Assembly: GCF_026151205.1 (NCBI RefSeq)
Contig: NC_087082.1
Location: forward strand, 5,401,908-5,465,907
Origin: Bolinopsis microptera
Taxonomy: Eukaryota; Ctenophora; Tentaculata; Lobata; Bolinopsidae
Reading direction: 5' to 3'
DNA length: 64,000 nt
Shown: piece after piece, positions 11,366-23,316 of the stretch
How the letters are laid out: each line of letters begins with the position of its first letter
Numbering within the stretch: position 1 is the first letter of the stretch
Program-made: the position numbers and the translations under genes
Notes under the pieces: model-generated
Told to the model about the DNA's origin: nothing
Seen by the model: only the letters and a program-made list of their open reading frames with translations
Databases searched by the model: none

Positions 11366-11806
11366 GTGTTCCTACTCCTTAAACCTCAACACGTTCCTTA
11401 CTCCTTAAACCTCAACATGTTCCTTACTCCTTAAACCTCAACATGTTCTTACTCCTTAAACCTCAACATGTTCCTACTCCTTAAACCTCAACATGTTCTT
11501 TACTCCTTAAACCTCAACACGTTCCTTACTCCTTAAACCTCAACATGTTCCTTACTCCTTGAACCTCAACATGTTCTTTACTCCTTAAACCTCAACATGT
11601 CCCTTACTCCTTAAACCTCAACATGTCGGCCTTACTCCTTAAACCTCAACATGTTCTTACTCCTTAAACCTCAACATGTTCTTACTCCTTAAACCTCAAC
11701 ATGTTCTTACTCCTTAAACCTCAACATGTTCCTACTCCTTAAACCTCAACATGTTCCTTACTCCTTAAACCTCAACATGTTCCTTACTCCTTAAACCTCA
11801 CTTCAA
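11366..11806. repeat. minisatellite, about 25 bp unit, about 17 copies
   Basis: Tandem CCTTAAACCTCAACATGTTC followed by TTACT or similar, with one- or two-base length variants. Confidence 0.9.
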
Positions 11807-12411
11807 GCTAATATCAACAAGACTTGATTATTATTATAAATGACACCAGAAGACTTCTAGTAGAAGCGCGGCCACCAGTCACCACCAGATCAGATACACA
11901 AGCAGTTCCTCACTGTCAACTTCTCCTCTCCTCCTCTCCTCTCCTCTGCTTATATACTGCTCGTTGAAACACTGCTCTACTCGCTAACCACCAGATAAAC
12001 GTGATTAAGTTTAACTTGACACAGTATCTTGACACGCTCTAGTAGCTTGTCTAAAAGAAGCCACTCTGTGGTGAGCTCACTGTCTAGTTTCTCTCTATTT
12101 ACTGTTCAGTTACCTGTTTAGTTACCTGTGTCCCCTCTCAGAGAGGGGGGGGGGGGTGCTGCCAAGTACTGGCGCTACAACGATCTGATACCTGCTTGCT
12201 GTAGTTCACTGCTAGATACAGCTAGCTCCAGATAGGCGTGTGAAGATAGGGCACTTTACCGCTCTATTCCATTAACATGTTACAGTAACGCTCGCCAATC
12301 AGAGGGATGCATGGTAACCACGTGACTAAGTAAGCAAATAAATGGCTTGATCGTCTGGTCTCTTTGACAGTGAGCTACTAACGTGTGTCGCATGTTATAT
12401 CGAGCTGTAAT

Positions 12412-12500
12412 CCAGTGATAAACTTTCACTCTGTTTAATCGAGCAGTGATAAACTTTCACTCTGTTTAATCGAGCAGTGACAAACTTTTACTCTGTTAAA
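12412..12500. repeat. 30-bp direct repeat, 3 copies
   Basis: Three copies of CAGTGATAAACTTTCACTCT plus GTTTAATCGAG. It lies 150-240 bp upstream of candidate first exon (e); a CACGTG site is also present near 12319. A role as promoter elements is possible but unproven. Confidence 0.7.
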
Positions 12501-12648
12501 TTTCCTGCTTCAATTATCTTGCAGTTATCGTACTTTGACTCTACCGATCTTGTTAGTCTAGTCTTCCAGTCTACTCATTCTTATCTGCGGAACAGACCTC
12601 CTCCTTCCCGGAACATAGTCCGTCCCGGAACATAGTCCGTCCCAGAAC

Positions 12649-12788
12649 ATGACAGTGCACCAAAGCAGGACAGGGTACTCGAGCGGGTACTACATCAGGA
12701 ACGCGTGGAATGTTTCCCGGTACCCTAAACCCGCGTGGAGTATGTCTTCTCGTCCACCCTCCTCCACCTCCACCCGATCTAACACCTC
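12649..12788 (+). CDS. candidate alternative first coding exon (e)
   Basis: An ATG at 12649 opens 46 codons: MTVHQSRTGYSSGYYIRN, then WNVSRYPKPAW and a Ser/Thr/Pro-rich end. It ends TC before donor gttagt, again in phase 2, so it can join the exon at 20388. Its length and higher G+C compared with the surroundings make it one of the more convincing first exons. The protein segment looks disordered and is not recognised. Confidence 0.45.
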
Positions 12789-14037
12789 GTTAGTTTCTGT
12801 TATATTTTACTAGTTGACTTCTAATACAACCGGATATTATCCAACAATCAGTACTTCTAATACTAGCTTTAGAAAATGTCTTACGATTACATATTTGCGT
12901 TCGAGTGAGGTTACTAGAAAGTCATATTTCAAATTTGCTTAAATTTTGATTTGCTCTTTCAGAATTAACTCCTTGAGCTCGTGTACGCTAGCACCTTAAT
13001 ATAAAGACCCCCGGTCCCCCCCCCCCCCCCCCCTGCCCCTTTAAGAGGTGTATTTTTAATACGCAATAATATTAAATAAGCCGTACTTGTTTGTTTCCGT
13101 GTCTATTATATTATAGCCTACTTACGTAGGATTGACGACATTGCCGGACATTTCGTTATTTATTTTACATGAAAATAAAATACTGTGGTCTTATTAGAAA
13201 AGGGCATAACAAGCACAATATTCAGTTAATAATAACTCTTTCTAACTGATGCATCAAAACTTAGTTGCATAACTTAAAACTTAGTTGCATAATTTAAAAC
13301 TCTATAAACTTTGCATGGTTATCTTGTTCATTTCTTCTCTCCTCATTTCGTTTAACAATTCCGATCAGTTACATAAAACTTCTTTAAATTCCACATGCAT
13401 GCAACGTAATCCGCCTGACTAGATTACTGGTTTGTTGAATAAATAATTAAGTTTATTCTGTTTAGTAATAGTGGGTGAGAATTGACAATATCAAAAATTC
13501 TCTGCGAATTATGGAAAATCATGCGGATTTTAGTTTCTTTACAATTCAAATTTAACTATCATGCCATCATGGTAAAAATGTTCGATAATTTTGATAAGGA
13601 CTGAAAATCTTCCGTATAACGTTTAAATTCAATCAAAATACAGTTTTCCCTTTATCCAATTCAAATACAGAATTAAAGCTCGGTCCTGAGGGTCACTTTA
13701 TTCACGAGCAAAAGTTCCACTCACAAATCACTTGAAGTATATAATATCCTTATTTTAGTTTATAGAATTCTTCCTTTCTGCTTCGTTTCAAATCCTGATC
13801 ATTGATCTATTCTGATAAGATCCAGATTCATTTCAATTTGGTGTCTGAATATAGATATCTGCTAAAGTACACAATCAAATCATTTCTTTAAAACAGGAGG
13901 GGTCGTTATTTTCAATGGAATCTGATACCAACTTCACAACTTGAGAAAACTATAAATTGACTGTTTCTCCCCGCCCTACATTAATCAACATTATCATGAT
14001 CACAGCTGTCTACCCTGCGCTGGGTCACAAACCTTCC
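12789..14037. other. no gene seen; poly-C tract
   Basis: A+T-rich DNA with a run of about 17 C at 13017-13033. No exon recognised. Ends at the stop codon of the minus-strand FLYWCH gene. Confidence 0.5.
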
Positions 14038-16099
14038 TCATGCTATTGGATTCCTTAACAGAACCTCGGAGAACAACCTCTCGATCTCCGGAGCCCAAGG
14101 TTGAGGAGAGGGAGGGGGTGAGGTGTTCTTATCCACAGCACCAGAGAGAAGAGGCATTAGTTTAGAGAGCTCTTCCACATCCAGGAGACTCAGAAGCTCC
14201 TTCTCCAGAGACGCAAGCATAGCAGCGTTATCATGGTTACCGGGTGTAACGACGTGGTTACCGGGGGTAACGAGCATAGCAGAGAAGGGTTCTAGAGGAA
14301 ACTGGGGCGATATGTCGGGAGAGTTGAGTGGAGGGGTGTGGGGTGCAGGGTGGGGCTGCAGACTGTTGTGGGGGGATACCTGCAGGGGAAGGTGTAGTGA
14401 TGGAGCGGGTTGATTGGTGACCATGGGTAACGACGTGGTTACCGGGGGTAACGACACTTCCGGCTCCACTACCATAGGTTTCATGTCTACAGTGAGTTGG
14501 AACTGAGAGTTGTTGTTAAGATGGGCCAGACTAAAAGTGGGCATTGTTCGTGAGGGTATTCCTATTTCCAGCTGTGATCCACAACTCAGCACTGGAGCAT
14601 GATGTCCCCGCATATCTTGTCTCTGGAGCTTGGGTCTCTGTTGCCTGGGTCTTATCTTCCTTCGCTCTGGTTTGAGTTTTTCTGGGAAGTTCTCTACTAG
14701 CTTCTTAAACAAGTCCTTCTCCGAGACATCCATCTGGTCCTTCTCATGGAGTACACCTAAACGCTTAATGTCTGATATACACGTCCTTATCTGAAATACG
14801 TTCTGTTTTATTCTCTCTAGGCAGGGAAGGAGTTCCTAAATTAAACACTAGGATCTAGAAACAATATCACTACAAACAAGAAGTTCATTTAAAGAGAGTA
14901 TGCCTTGTAATATCTAAGGTATGAACTGTGCTGGAACACTCCCTATTACCTGTATCTCTAATTTGTTTGGAGGATGGTTGTGGCTTTGTCCCACTGAGAT
15001 AATATTCCCATCTTTATCAGTGCTAATCCTTGCTTTGCAAATTATGGGGTTCAGGGTTGTTTTACGACTCATCATGCACCTGCAGAAGTAAAACAGGGAT
15101 AAAAAATTGATTGAATTATTCGATGACATTCTTTTGGTATGCCTAATTTTAAAAAGACCCATACTGAAGAGTACCTTAGTGCAAGAAATATAGGCGGCAA
15201 GAATATAAGGCGCTAGAAATTAAGGCGGCAAGAAATTAAGGCGATATTTTTTTCGGAAAAAATACGATTTTTGATCGCAAATTTGGTTATAGTTTTGGTC
15301 GAAATAGTGTCAATTTTATTCTTTTATCAGTCTATAAAGCATAGAAATCTGTTTAAAAATACGATATATTGGACATTGGTCACATAAAAACTAAATGGTG
15401 CATGCACATTATATTTATAGTGATTGCTGTTCTGTCGTCTAAGTTTATAATTTTAAATTAGGTAGACATCCACTACATCAGCAAACTGCAAGTCAATTGG
15501 TATATTCATAGAGAAGGGAATAACGCTCCTCAAGAAGTTAGTCGACGAAAAGTACAGCTTCGACAAACGTTTGGAGGATGAATCAGCTGATATTATCAAG
15601 AAGCTATTTCCAGACACGACGGAGCAAGATGACGACGACTATCTTGGTTATGGATTGCAGCTGCTGGAGATATATGACTCTGATGAAGAAGGAGAAGACG
15701 AGAATATTAATTGATATATTAATGTATTTAGACTCAAGTTAATTTATTTTAAATATGTATTTCATTGAATTCTAGCAAATAACGAAATCGACATGTAAAT
15801 TTAAAATAATAAAATCACACGAAAATTTCTTATGAAAAAATCGCAAGAAAAAAAATTAAGGCGGTTAGAAATTACGGTGGTCAGATATTAAGGCGGCAAG
15901 AAATTAAGGCGATTTTGTCAGAATCGCCTTAATTTCTTGCCGCCTATATTTCTTGCACTAAGGTAGTTACCAACCTCCAGTAGATAGTGTCGTTCCTGGT
16001 TCTGTCCCGACTGAATCTGTGATCTTTGTAGACTAGATGGACTGAGTCTTTTGTCCGTCCCGATATAAAACTAACCGACATTCTGTTCCTGGGCGGCAT
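14038..16099 (-). CDS. FLYWCH-type zinc finger protein, three exons
   Basis: Exons on the minus strand: 15975-16099, 14950-15079 and 14038-14790; phases match at both joins (AG|G, then phase 0). The first two exons together give one FLYWCH domain: a hydrophobic start (SVSFISG), YKDHRFSRDR, then IYWRC split across the first intron, the second Cys in IICKARIST, and the closing HNHPP. FLYWCH domains bind zinc and DNA and occur in transcription factors and Mutator-like transposases. The third exon gives a basic stretch (KPERRKIRPRQQRPK), a long Pro/Ser-rich region with two PGNH repeats, and an acidic Leu-rich C-terminus (EKELLSLLDVEELSKL), which could be an activation or dimer region. A start at ATG 16099 is assumed; an upstream exon is possible. 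A likely nuclear regulator rather than a transposase, as no catalytic domain follows. Confidence 0.8.
15174..15963 (+). mobile_element. non-autonomous TIR transposon in the FLYWCH intron
   Basis: Both ends read CCTTAGTGCAAGAAATATAG inwards and continue with repeated AATTAAGGCGGCAAG motifs; the flanks show TA on each side, suggesting a TA target duplication. The left end holds two or three subterminal copies and the right end a further inverted set. Inside, plus strand 15498-15713, is an open frame ending in an acidic tail (KKLVDEKYSFDKRL, later EQDDDDYLGYG and SDEEGEDENIN). This may be the tail of a lost transposase or a captured gene piece. It accounts for 790 of the 895 bp of the intron and starts 11 bp past the splice donor. 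Confidence 0.8.
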
Positions 16100-16129
16100 T
16101 AAAATCACAAAACTAATTAACAGAATCAA

Positions 16130-18360
16130 ACAACAGAACTAATTAACGGAACTAGTTGGTGATCTGGTTTTGTTTGTTTCAGAAATGGGTCCTCTACAGG
16201 AAGAGCACAGACAATATACATGCTAATAACTTCTGTAATTATGAACTAAGTTACGATCTAAATAACTAACTGCAGTACTCGCATAATATGCTGACTTCTT
16301 CAAAGGTGCAAACTGAGAAATGCAGGAAAAGGTGAACAGCAAATTGTGTCCACTTCAAGAGCTGTTTCAAGAGCAGTTTCAAGAGTATTTTCAGCCACAA
16401 AATTCATACCACATTCTAATAATCTTCTCAACTAAAAATATCGATGAAATGCTGAGAGAAATAAATAAGGGACTGTTGAGGTGGAATCTCTACTGTATAC
16501 GGTATAGTACTAGTAGAACTACATATAATACACATTTAAAAACTATCGACTGTCTCAAGATCGACTGTTGAGGTCTCCTGTTCAAATTGGAAGGAAACAT
16601 GTGCGTGTAACAAACTAGATATAGTTATAGTAACACGTATAATAGTTACTATAGAAACCTTTACTATAGTTACTCAACTTAGTGAATATGATAACTTACT
16701 AACACACTAGTGCTATTATACTTATACTCTTATAGTAACTCTCTAAGAAAATATTATAATAAAATAAGCAAATATTGTAAGCAATCGTGATATTTAATAC
16801 GCTACTTAAGCAGGAATGATATCACATTTTTTGGATTAATATTTATTGGATTAATACTTAACACAATTTATAACATTATTACACACATTCATACGTAACT
16901 TTATTTATTGTCAAACACTGTAAAAGTAACAGTGGTTTCTACTCGCAACTAGTTAGGAGCATTATTCCGTGTTTGAAACCGTCAGAAAACGAAGCCTTCC
17001 AGAAACAAGAGAGAGCAAACTGTTAAACCTTCAAGTTCATTACATACGTCATGGTAACTTTAGTAACTATAGTAACTATAGTAACGTATATGCGTCATGG
17101 TTACTACTCCTACTGCTACATTATATGAGCAGTTTACTAAGTAGTTTAGTGTTTACTAGTTCCATAAGAATGGACTGTGTGCCGTCAGGGAGTGAATATA
17201 ATTAAGATAATAGGTAGTAAGGTAGTAAGGTAGGTATAATAGGGATATTCTGGTATCTGCCAAGTTCTACAGAATCACTTTTGATCAAAGAGCTGTCCAT
17301 TTTACAAGAATAGAGGAAGTATAATATTTCCGGGGTCGCCAGTTAGTGATGAGTAAGTACGTTAGTAATGACTAAGTAATGAGAATTGAGAGTGGCATTT
17401 CAACCACAACATTTGCTGGTTTTAGTAGCGCTAATTTTAAAGTTTCAGTGAGTTCCTATTCTCACATGACTACTACCACTACCACTACTACTACATGACA
17501 GGACGTATTGTATCGCAGCTGATTGTATGTATTAATAGACTGTAGTGATAGGGAGTAAGTGCATGACCCCCCCTCTATATCTAGGGAGGAGGTTTGTTTT
17601 GGCACGTGTCCAATCTGTTAAAGCTCACGTTTGTGTAACTAATATGAGCCACCAACCTGCCATTACCACATCTATTCAACTTCGAGGTCCACTCCTGGGA
17701 CCGCCTTACGACCCTTGTACATTTAGAGGCTACCAAGAGCACACGTACGTGATGTACAACAAAGTGTAAATGATAATTATCAAAAAGGTTATTTAAAAAC
17801 AGGAAGCCAGGCAACGAGTCAACATTTCAACCGATCAGCCAAGAATTGGCAAACTGAGGAACATTATTCTTAACAATATTGGTAGAGGCTCCTTTCTGTG
17901 CTGATAAAGTTGAAACCTAAGAAGGGAAATGTGATGTGAAATACTGTCTTCAATTCATGTGTACTGTGCGTGCTCAATAAGTCTCACTTTCTCACTTTCT
18001 CTGTAAACTCCAATGCGATTTTGGGAAACCAGTTTGGTGGAAATTCCCCGGTAGTGGAGCCATAATTGAGCTGTATAATTAGTAACGAGACGTACACACT
18101 GATAAGCAGCAAGTATCAAGACTGACCACCTACAAAAACACCTGATAAGCACCGCAAGATAAGAAACACCAGAACACAACACAACACTACACTAGGCAGG
18201 AAACACGCGGGTCCCAGGGAGCAAGTAGGTCGGGAGTAGGGGGAAACAAAGGGGGCTGAAGATCGACAGTGAGAGATACTGTAATCAGATTACCCCCTGA
18301 ACTCGGGCGACACATTCTAGTTCCTGTAACGGAACTCTGTCCGCTATCCCGGGTTAAGTT
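16130..18360. other. no gene established
   Basis: A+T-rich DNA with runs such as ATAGTAACTATAGTAACTAT near 17060. An open frame at 17640-17769 (NMSHQPAITTSIQLRG near its start) looks mildly coding but has no usable splice borders. Confidence 0.4.
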
Positions 18361-18371
18361 ACACGTCCGGT

Positions 18372-18474
18372 CACGTGCTGCCCACGTGCTGCTTGTACGC
18401 GCGCGTCATTGGTCAGCGTTAGGTCACGTGGGCGGCTCCGCGCGCTCTGATTGGTGGGCGTGAGCTGTCACGTG
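18372..18474. promoter_or_regulatory. G+C-rich promoter-like island: four CACGTG and two CCAAT boxes
   Basis: CACGTG at 18372, 18383, 18425 and 18469, with ATTGG (CCAAT reversed) at 18408 and 18450, in a CpG-rich patch with GGGCGG near 18430. A possible first exon follows, ending at CAG before donor gtacct near 18552; its short ATG frame does not fit the next exon, so it would be 5' untranslated with translation starting at ATG 21162. This could be a further promoter of the plus-strand gene, 2 kb before the exon at 20388. Confidence 0.5.
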
Positions 18475-18559
18475 GGGGTCAGGGACTGGGCTGCAGCACC
18501 AGATCCCTGATTGCGGGGTGTAGACCTGTGTATCTGCAGGCTAATGAAGCAGGTACCTT

Positions 18560-20172
18560 AATATCCGGGTTCGGAATGACCCCGGTTAGGTTGGTACACG
18601 CGGTATGATATTCCACTACTCTTCTAATTCATTTTCTACCTTAATTCAGACAGATTAATCTACTCTGTGAAGTTGGACAAGTGCCTGACATATTCAGGAA
18701 GTTATGCAACCTCGAAATCTGGTTCATGAATATGATAATCTAGATGTGAAAACGGTCGGAGAAACTTAAAATCTGGACAATTTCCGCTTGTTTTTAGGAC
18801 ACGCACTGTCTGTGAAAAGATACTAATATACTGTCACTAATATCCATTATCCTGTTACTAATATATTGTTGAAATCAAGCAGGATCAAGCAGCTTGTCTC
18901 ATAATATCGTATAATATTATATTGGATACAACTGCGATATTGAAGTTGAACAGAAAGAAGAATAGTGAATAGTAATCTCATATATTTTGTCATCGCATTG
19001 TCTAGTTTGCTGAACATTAATCGAGCTGTGAACACCAAACATACTCCAATCTGCTCAGGTAATCTTTCTCTGTTATCGAGAGAAAAAATTGCACGAAAAT
19101 CTTTGAAAAACTGCTAAAATCAGTTATTTTAGAATCTTTAATTTAATTTACAGACGCATTTTTTCCAGGATTGTATGAGTTTCAAGGATGTTGGTTTTAC
19201 TAATATCATTTTTTGAATCAACTGCCACTTTTATGCGGAGAAGTCAATGATAATTATGCCTAGAAAATTATCGTCTAAAATAGCTGCTATTTCTGTTCCA
19301 GAATTTTTGACAGATGTCAGAAATTTGACAAAAATAGGATTAGGTAAAAATAGAAAAATGAGAAAACCATAATAATAAAAAATACCAAAACTTTCAAATG
19401 GCTGTGGAAGGTGGTTAGGCGGTTGTTAGGCGGTTGTTAGGTGGCTGGTGCCTAACTCAAATTCGATTTCTTTCCCTTTTGAACACCATATCTCTCCATC
19501 ATCGTATAACCCATTTTGCTTCGAAATATTAAACGGGTTTATGGCCACTAATTATTTATTAGTAAGTATACCAATTACTATTACTAACCAATTAACTTAA
19601 TTAATCGCAATATTGAACGACACGACACACAACGCCTAACTGCGGATAGAATATCGTAGGAAGATGTGAGTTACACTGTAGTAGGTAGTTCTATTACCTG
19701 CTAGTAGTCGTATTAACTATCAGTACAGTACTAGGTAGTGTGTAGTAAATAGTACTGCTAGAGTTATTAACTAGTAAATAGTACTGCTTTCAGTCGTTCT
19801 TACATTCCCAGCTATAGCTTCTGCAGTAGGTACTATAAATAATAATAGTATATACTGTAGCAGTACTAGTATATTATATACGGTTGTCGGTTAGTAGCAC
19901 TAACTTGTTCTCTGAGGAGGACGTATTGTTAATGTTATTGTTTCACCTGTTATAATATACTGTTATATACTGTGAAACACAGAAGTCAGAATACAATCCC
20001 ACTCGCATATTTCTGTTCTTAAGGAAACTAATTAAACTATCCTGGCGTGGTTTCTAATGGCAGTTTTTTATTAAATTAATATGTGACACAAATTTAAAGA
20101 AATTTATCAATCTTAAGATTCTACACTCGTTTATCTGCGGCTGAATACCATCATTACTGACCCTAATTCAAA
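18560..20172. other. no gene seen
   Basis: A+T-rich intron-like DNA. Short direct repeats (GGTGGTTAGGCGGTTGTTAG) near 19410-19445; otherwise featureless. Confidence 0.4.
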
Positions 20173-20245
20173 CCAGTGGTGTAACGAAGGCCCGCGCTGT
20201 GCGGGGGGGGGCGCAATCTTAGGGGGGCGCCAATCGTAGTTTGAA
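20173..20245 (+). mobile_element. left end of a hAT-like element (CAGTGGTGTAACG)
   Basis: Begins CAGTGGTGTAACGAAGGCCC and continues into a G-rich stretch matching the inverted right end of the complete copy at 31575-31856. Its own right end was not found, so it is a fragment. Confidence 0.5.
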
Positions 20246-20387
20246 TATGGGACAATTTCAAAAAACTGTCACAGAAATCATTTTATAAGTTTAATCTTTT
20301 AATAGATTGCAGTACCAGGAGGTGACTGTGCTGTTTCTTAAATTTTGTAACATTTTGTAACATTTTGTAACATTTCCCTTATTTCAG

Positions 20388-22126
20388 GACCACAGACCAC
20401 TACTCACACTGGTGCGACAGTAAATCCTGCTCAAGTCGGATTAGTTCTGGAAATCTAAAGGGTAACTTACTTTTTCCTTGAGTTTCAGCTAGAATATCGT
20501 AACCAGGGATTGTAACGTTAATATTAACAACTAGTAAAGTAGTTTGATAAACACTAGCTTCCTGAGGCTGAACCTTATATACTTATACTAAGTTGAAATA
20601 TCATTATGTCAAGGACAACGGTTAGCGAACGAGGTTTTTTTTCTCGTATACGGTACTGGTAGCTGCGACCGTACGTGCCCACGCGCCAATCTTACTATAT
20701 ATAAAGCGAGACGATATATATATATATATATATATCTGTGCCATTTTACTGACACCACGGCATCAACTTTAACGCGACTTTCTGCAAAGACCGTAAAAGA
20801 TATACAACTGAAACTTTTTTGACTGGGTCAAATGCTTTAATGGCCTACAAATCAGCATGAAAAAATAAAAAATTGGCTAAGGAATAATGATTTTAGAGCC
20901 CAAAATTTGGACCCCCAAGTGGTGTCAAAAACGCCAATTAAATAGGTAATAATTATTTTAGTCTCTTGAGTCTTGACACCGTTTAGGGTTATATTATACG
21001 GGTTCCTGCTAGTATATATAGACTGCGCAAAGTTATTTTGCGTGATATTCTGAAATAAACAATTTTTGGCGCGCGTCACTATTAATTAAAAGAGCGGAGA
21101 GTAAAACTTAACAATAATTAATATTATTAATATTTGCTTAATTATCTCGATTTCAGATAATATGTTGGGTAACATAGATGTACCTAATTTGTACACCACT
21201 GTTACTCCTAAATCCTTCCTTCCTCCCTCTCCTCTCCGATCGAAACAGTTTGTTATGCCTCTCAAGCTGCACCAGGTTGGTTTTCAGTGTTTTAATCTAT
21301 TTTATTATCTTGGAGATGAGTTAACTACCTCCATCCTTGCTTTTATTGAGTTAGAGGATCGATTTGATTGAATATAATTTCAATTAACTGAAGAGATCAA
21401 CAACTGTACCGATCTTGTTTTTTGTGAAGATCTATGTGTAATATTTTGCTCGGACATTGAAGCCGCCCTAATTCAGTATACATGTAATATGAAAATTAGA
21501 TGAATTAGATAAGATCAGCTGATAACACAGTCCTTCAGCTGGAACCCCAACAGAAGAAGCCACCAGCCACCAGCTCTGATTTGACTGTGACGTTTGTTCA
21601 CCGCAAGATGAGTGACTCTAGTGGTAATGGCAAGCTGTCCTGCAACAGAAACGGGTAAGATGCCTCGCAGTAGCCTTATTTAATGTCCATGGTTAAATTA
21701 AGGCTAAGCAGCAAAACTACCAATAGTTACCATAGTTATACTACTAGTTACCATAGTTATACTATTAGTTACCATAGTTATACTACTAGTTACCATAGTT
21801 ACACCTAATGTGGTTATTATCCACTGCATCTGTCAGTTTAGCTGGAGTCTAATTATATCAGTCACATATTTGCAACATTAAGCACATAAAAATAACCCCC
21901 TACACCTCCCAGAGCGACCTCTAAACAAAGCAAGAACTCAGCCAACTCCTCCAAACAGACGAGCAAACAACCGGACCCAACCCCCTCACAACCAGGCTAC
22001 CCGGACCCTCTAGACCACGCTCCTATCGCGTTTATCAACAGACTTGCTGAGATGACCAGCCACCAGGCGGACACTGTCCGGTTCGAGCGGAATAAACGCG
22101 GCAAAACGAGAACTAGGATTAGTTGA
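20388..22126 (+). CDS. unknown protein, last four exons of the multi-start plus-strand gene
   Basis: Four exons join without a frame break: 20388-20461 (enters phase 2, leaves 1), 21157-21275 (1 to 0), 21539-21654 (0 to 2) and 21913-22126 (2 to the TGA at 22124). All four acceptors are good (ttatttcag, gatttcag, tccttcag, cacctcccag); donors are gtaact, gttggt and gtaaga. The 172-residue tail runs: TTDHYSHWCDSKSC, NMLGNIDVPNLY, a Ser/Pro-rich part (KSFLPPSPLRSKQF), LTVTFVHRKMSDSSG, a Lys/Ser/Gln-rich linker, then AFINRLAEMTSHQADTVRF and a basic end (RNKRGKTRTRIS). It looks mostly disordered with one short helical piece. I do not recognise the family. Upstream phase-2 exons at 259, 3899, 8998 and 12649 are candidate starts. 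Confidence 0.7.
20713..20736. repeat. (AT)n microsatellite
   Basis: An uninterrupted AT run in the intron between the exons at 20388 and 21157. Confidence 0.9.
21720..21808. repeat. minisatellite, 21 bp unit, 4 copies
   Basis: Tandem AGTTACCATAGTTATACTAC with one further base per unit; the same theme recurs inside the sulfotransferase intron at 24940. Confidence 0.9.
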
Positions 22127-23316
22127 TGTATACTTCCTGTTAGGGTTTCTCTGTTTATTTCACTGAGGGTGATCTGTGTGTGTTTCTCCGGGTGATGGGT
22201 GTTAGTCACCAGGGTGATGCGTGTTAGTTACCAGCGTAATGGGTGTTATTAATTCAGTAACCATGGTGATGGGTGTTACTAATTCATATTATTTAGGATT
22301 CAATGAAAGGAATATTTGTATGAATCAAGGCTATCCAGGACTTCTTCCGTGATCAAAGAGCCAAAAGAGCGGATTCTTCCTTGTTGATTGGCGTATCGGT
22401 ATACTAAATAACAATTGTCACATCATGGAATTTAAATTGAGACGATGAACGACCTTGGTCGCCAGATACTACCTACGGTACTACTGTTTTTAATGACCTT
22501 GGTTCACTTTATTCCCCGGAATTAGTGTGGAAACTAACGAACTGAGAGGCAATTCAAAAGAAAACGACGGTTTAAGTCAGAACTGAGGGGTTAAGCGGTC
22601 ATTTTAGTTTGACAACACCAGTAAACAGTATTATATATGAGGTCACTAAATTTGATAAACGTTTGTTGAATTTCTGAGCATTTACAGTATCTATTATAAA
22701 CGCCACTAAGAAGTGTAATCTCACTTTTACAATATACCTATATTTAAGAACTTAAATATTTCTGTTTATGTTAAGTTAAAATCGGGGCTTTTTAATTCCG
22801 AGCTGATTATCGTCACGCGGCTACGTGTAAATTATTTATACCGTTATTTCAGTTGTAAATATACTTTCCAATTCATAAAGTTATTTATAATTTATATTGA
22901 CGTGTTTTAACTTTTAAAGTAGTCTTAGAGACACAGTTTATGGTCGTATATAATTTATATTTGTAGTACAAACCAAAAAATTGGCACCATGCCAACTATT
23001 AATATGAAATTCATGCAGTAATACTCATTACTAATTACTAAAGTTTGCATACTTCATTTAAAAAACATCGAAAAATCGATCGGGTTTGCAATATCTGTAA
23101 TTACTTGATACACATTGCATTTCACTTTTCGCGCGCTAAAAAGGAAATGCATCGTGTATCAAATAATACTATACAAAGCGCCCTCTATTTTATTTCACGG
23201 CCAATAATTATAAAGGAATAAAGCAGTAACAACAGTATACTAGTACTATCACAATTCAGTAGATGCCCAAACTTGCATCTGTTTCAAAGTGAAACCTAGG
23301 TGAATAGAGTCCATTT
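22127..23316. other. no gene seen between the plus-strand gene and the sulfotransferase
   Basis: Starts with a short TGGTGATGGGTGTTA repeat (22190-22280), then A+T-rich DNA up to the sulfotransferase stop codon. The two genes converge here. Confidence 0.5.

Noticed and set aside
17545-17814. 74- and 77-residue ORFs on opposite strands
   Set aside because: No splice borders or phase agreement with neighbours; left as a note only.
21608-21654. First exon starting at ATG 21608
   Set aside because: The frame stays open upstream to an acceptor at 21538 whose phase matches the exon at 21157, so it is better as part of an internal exon.
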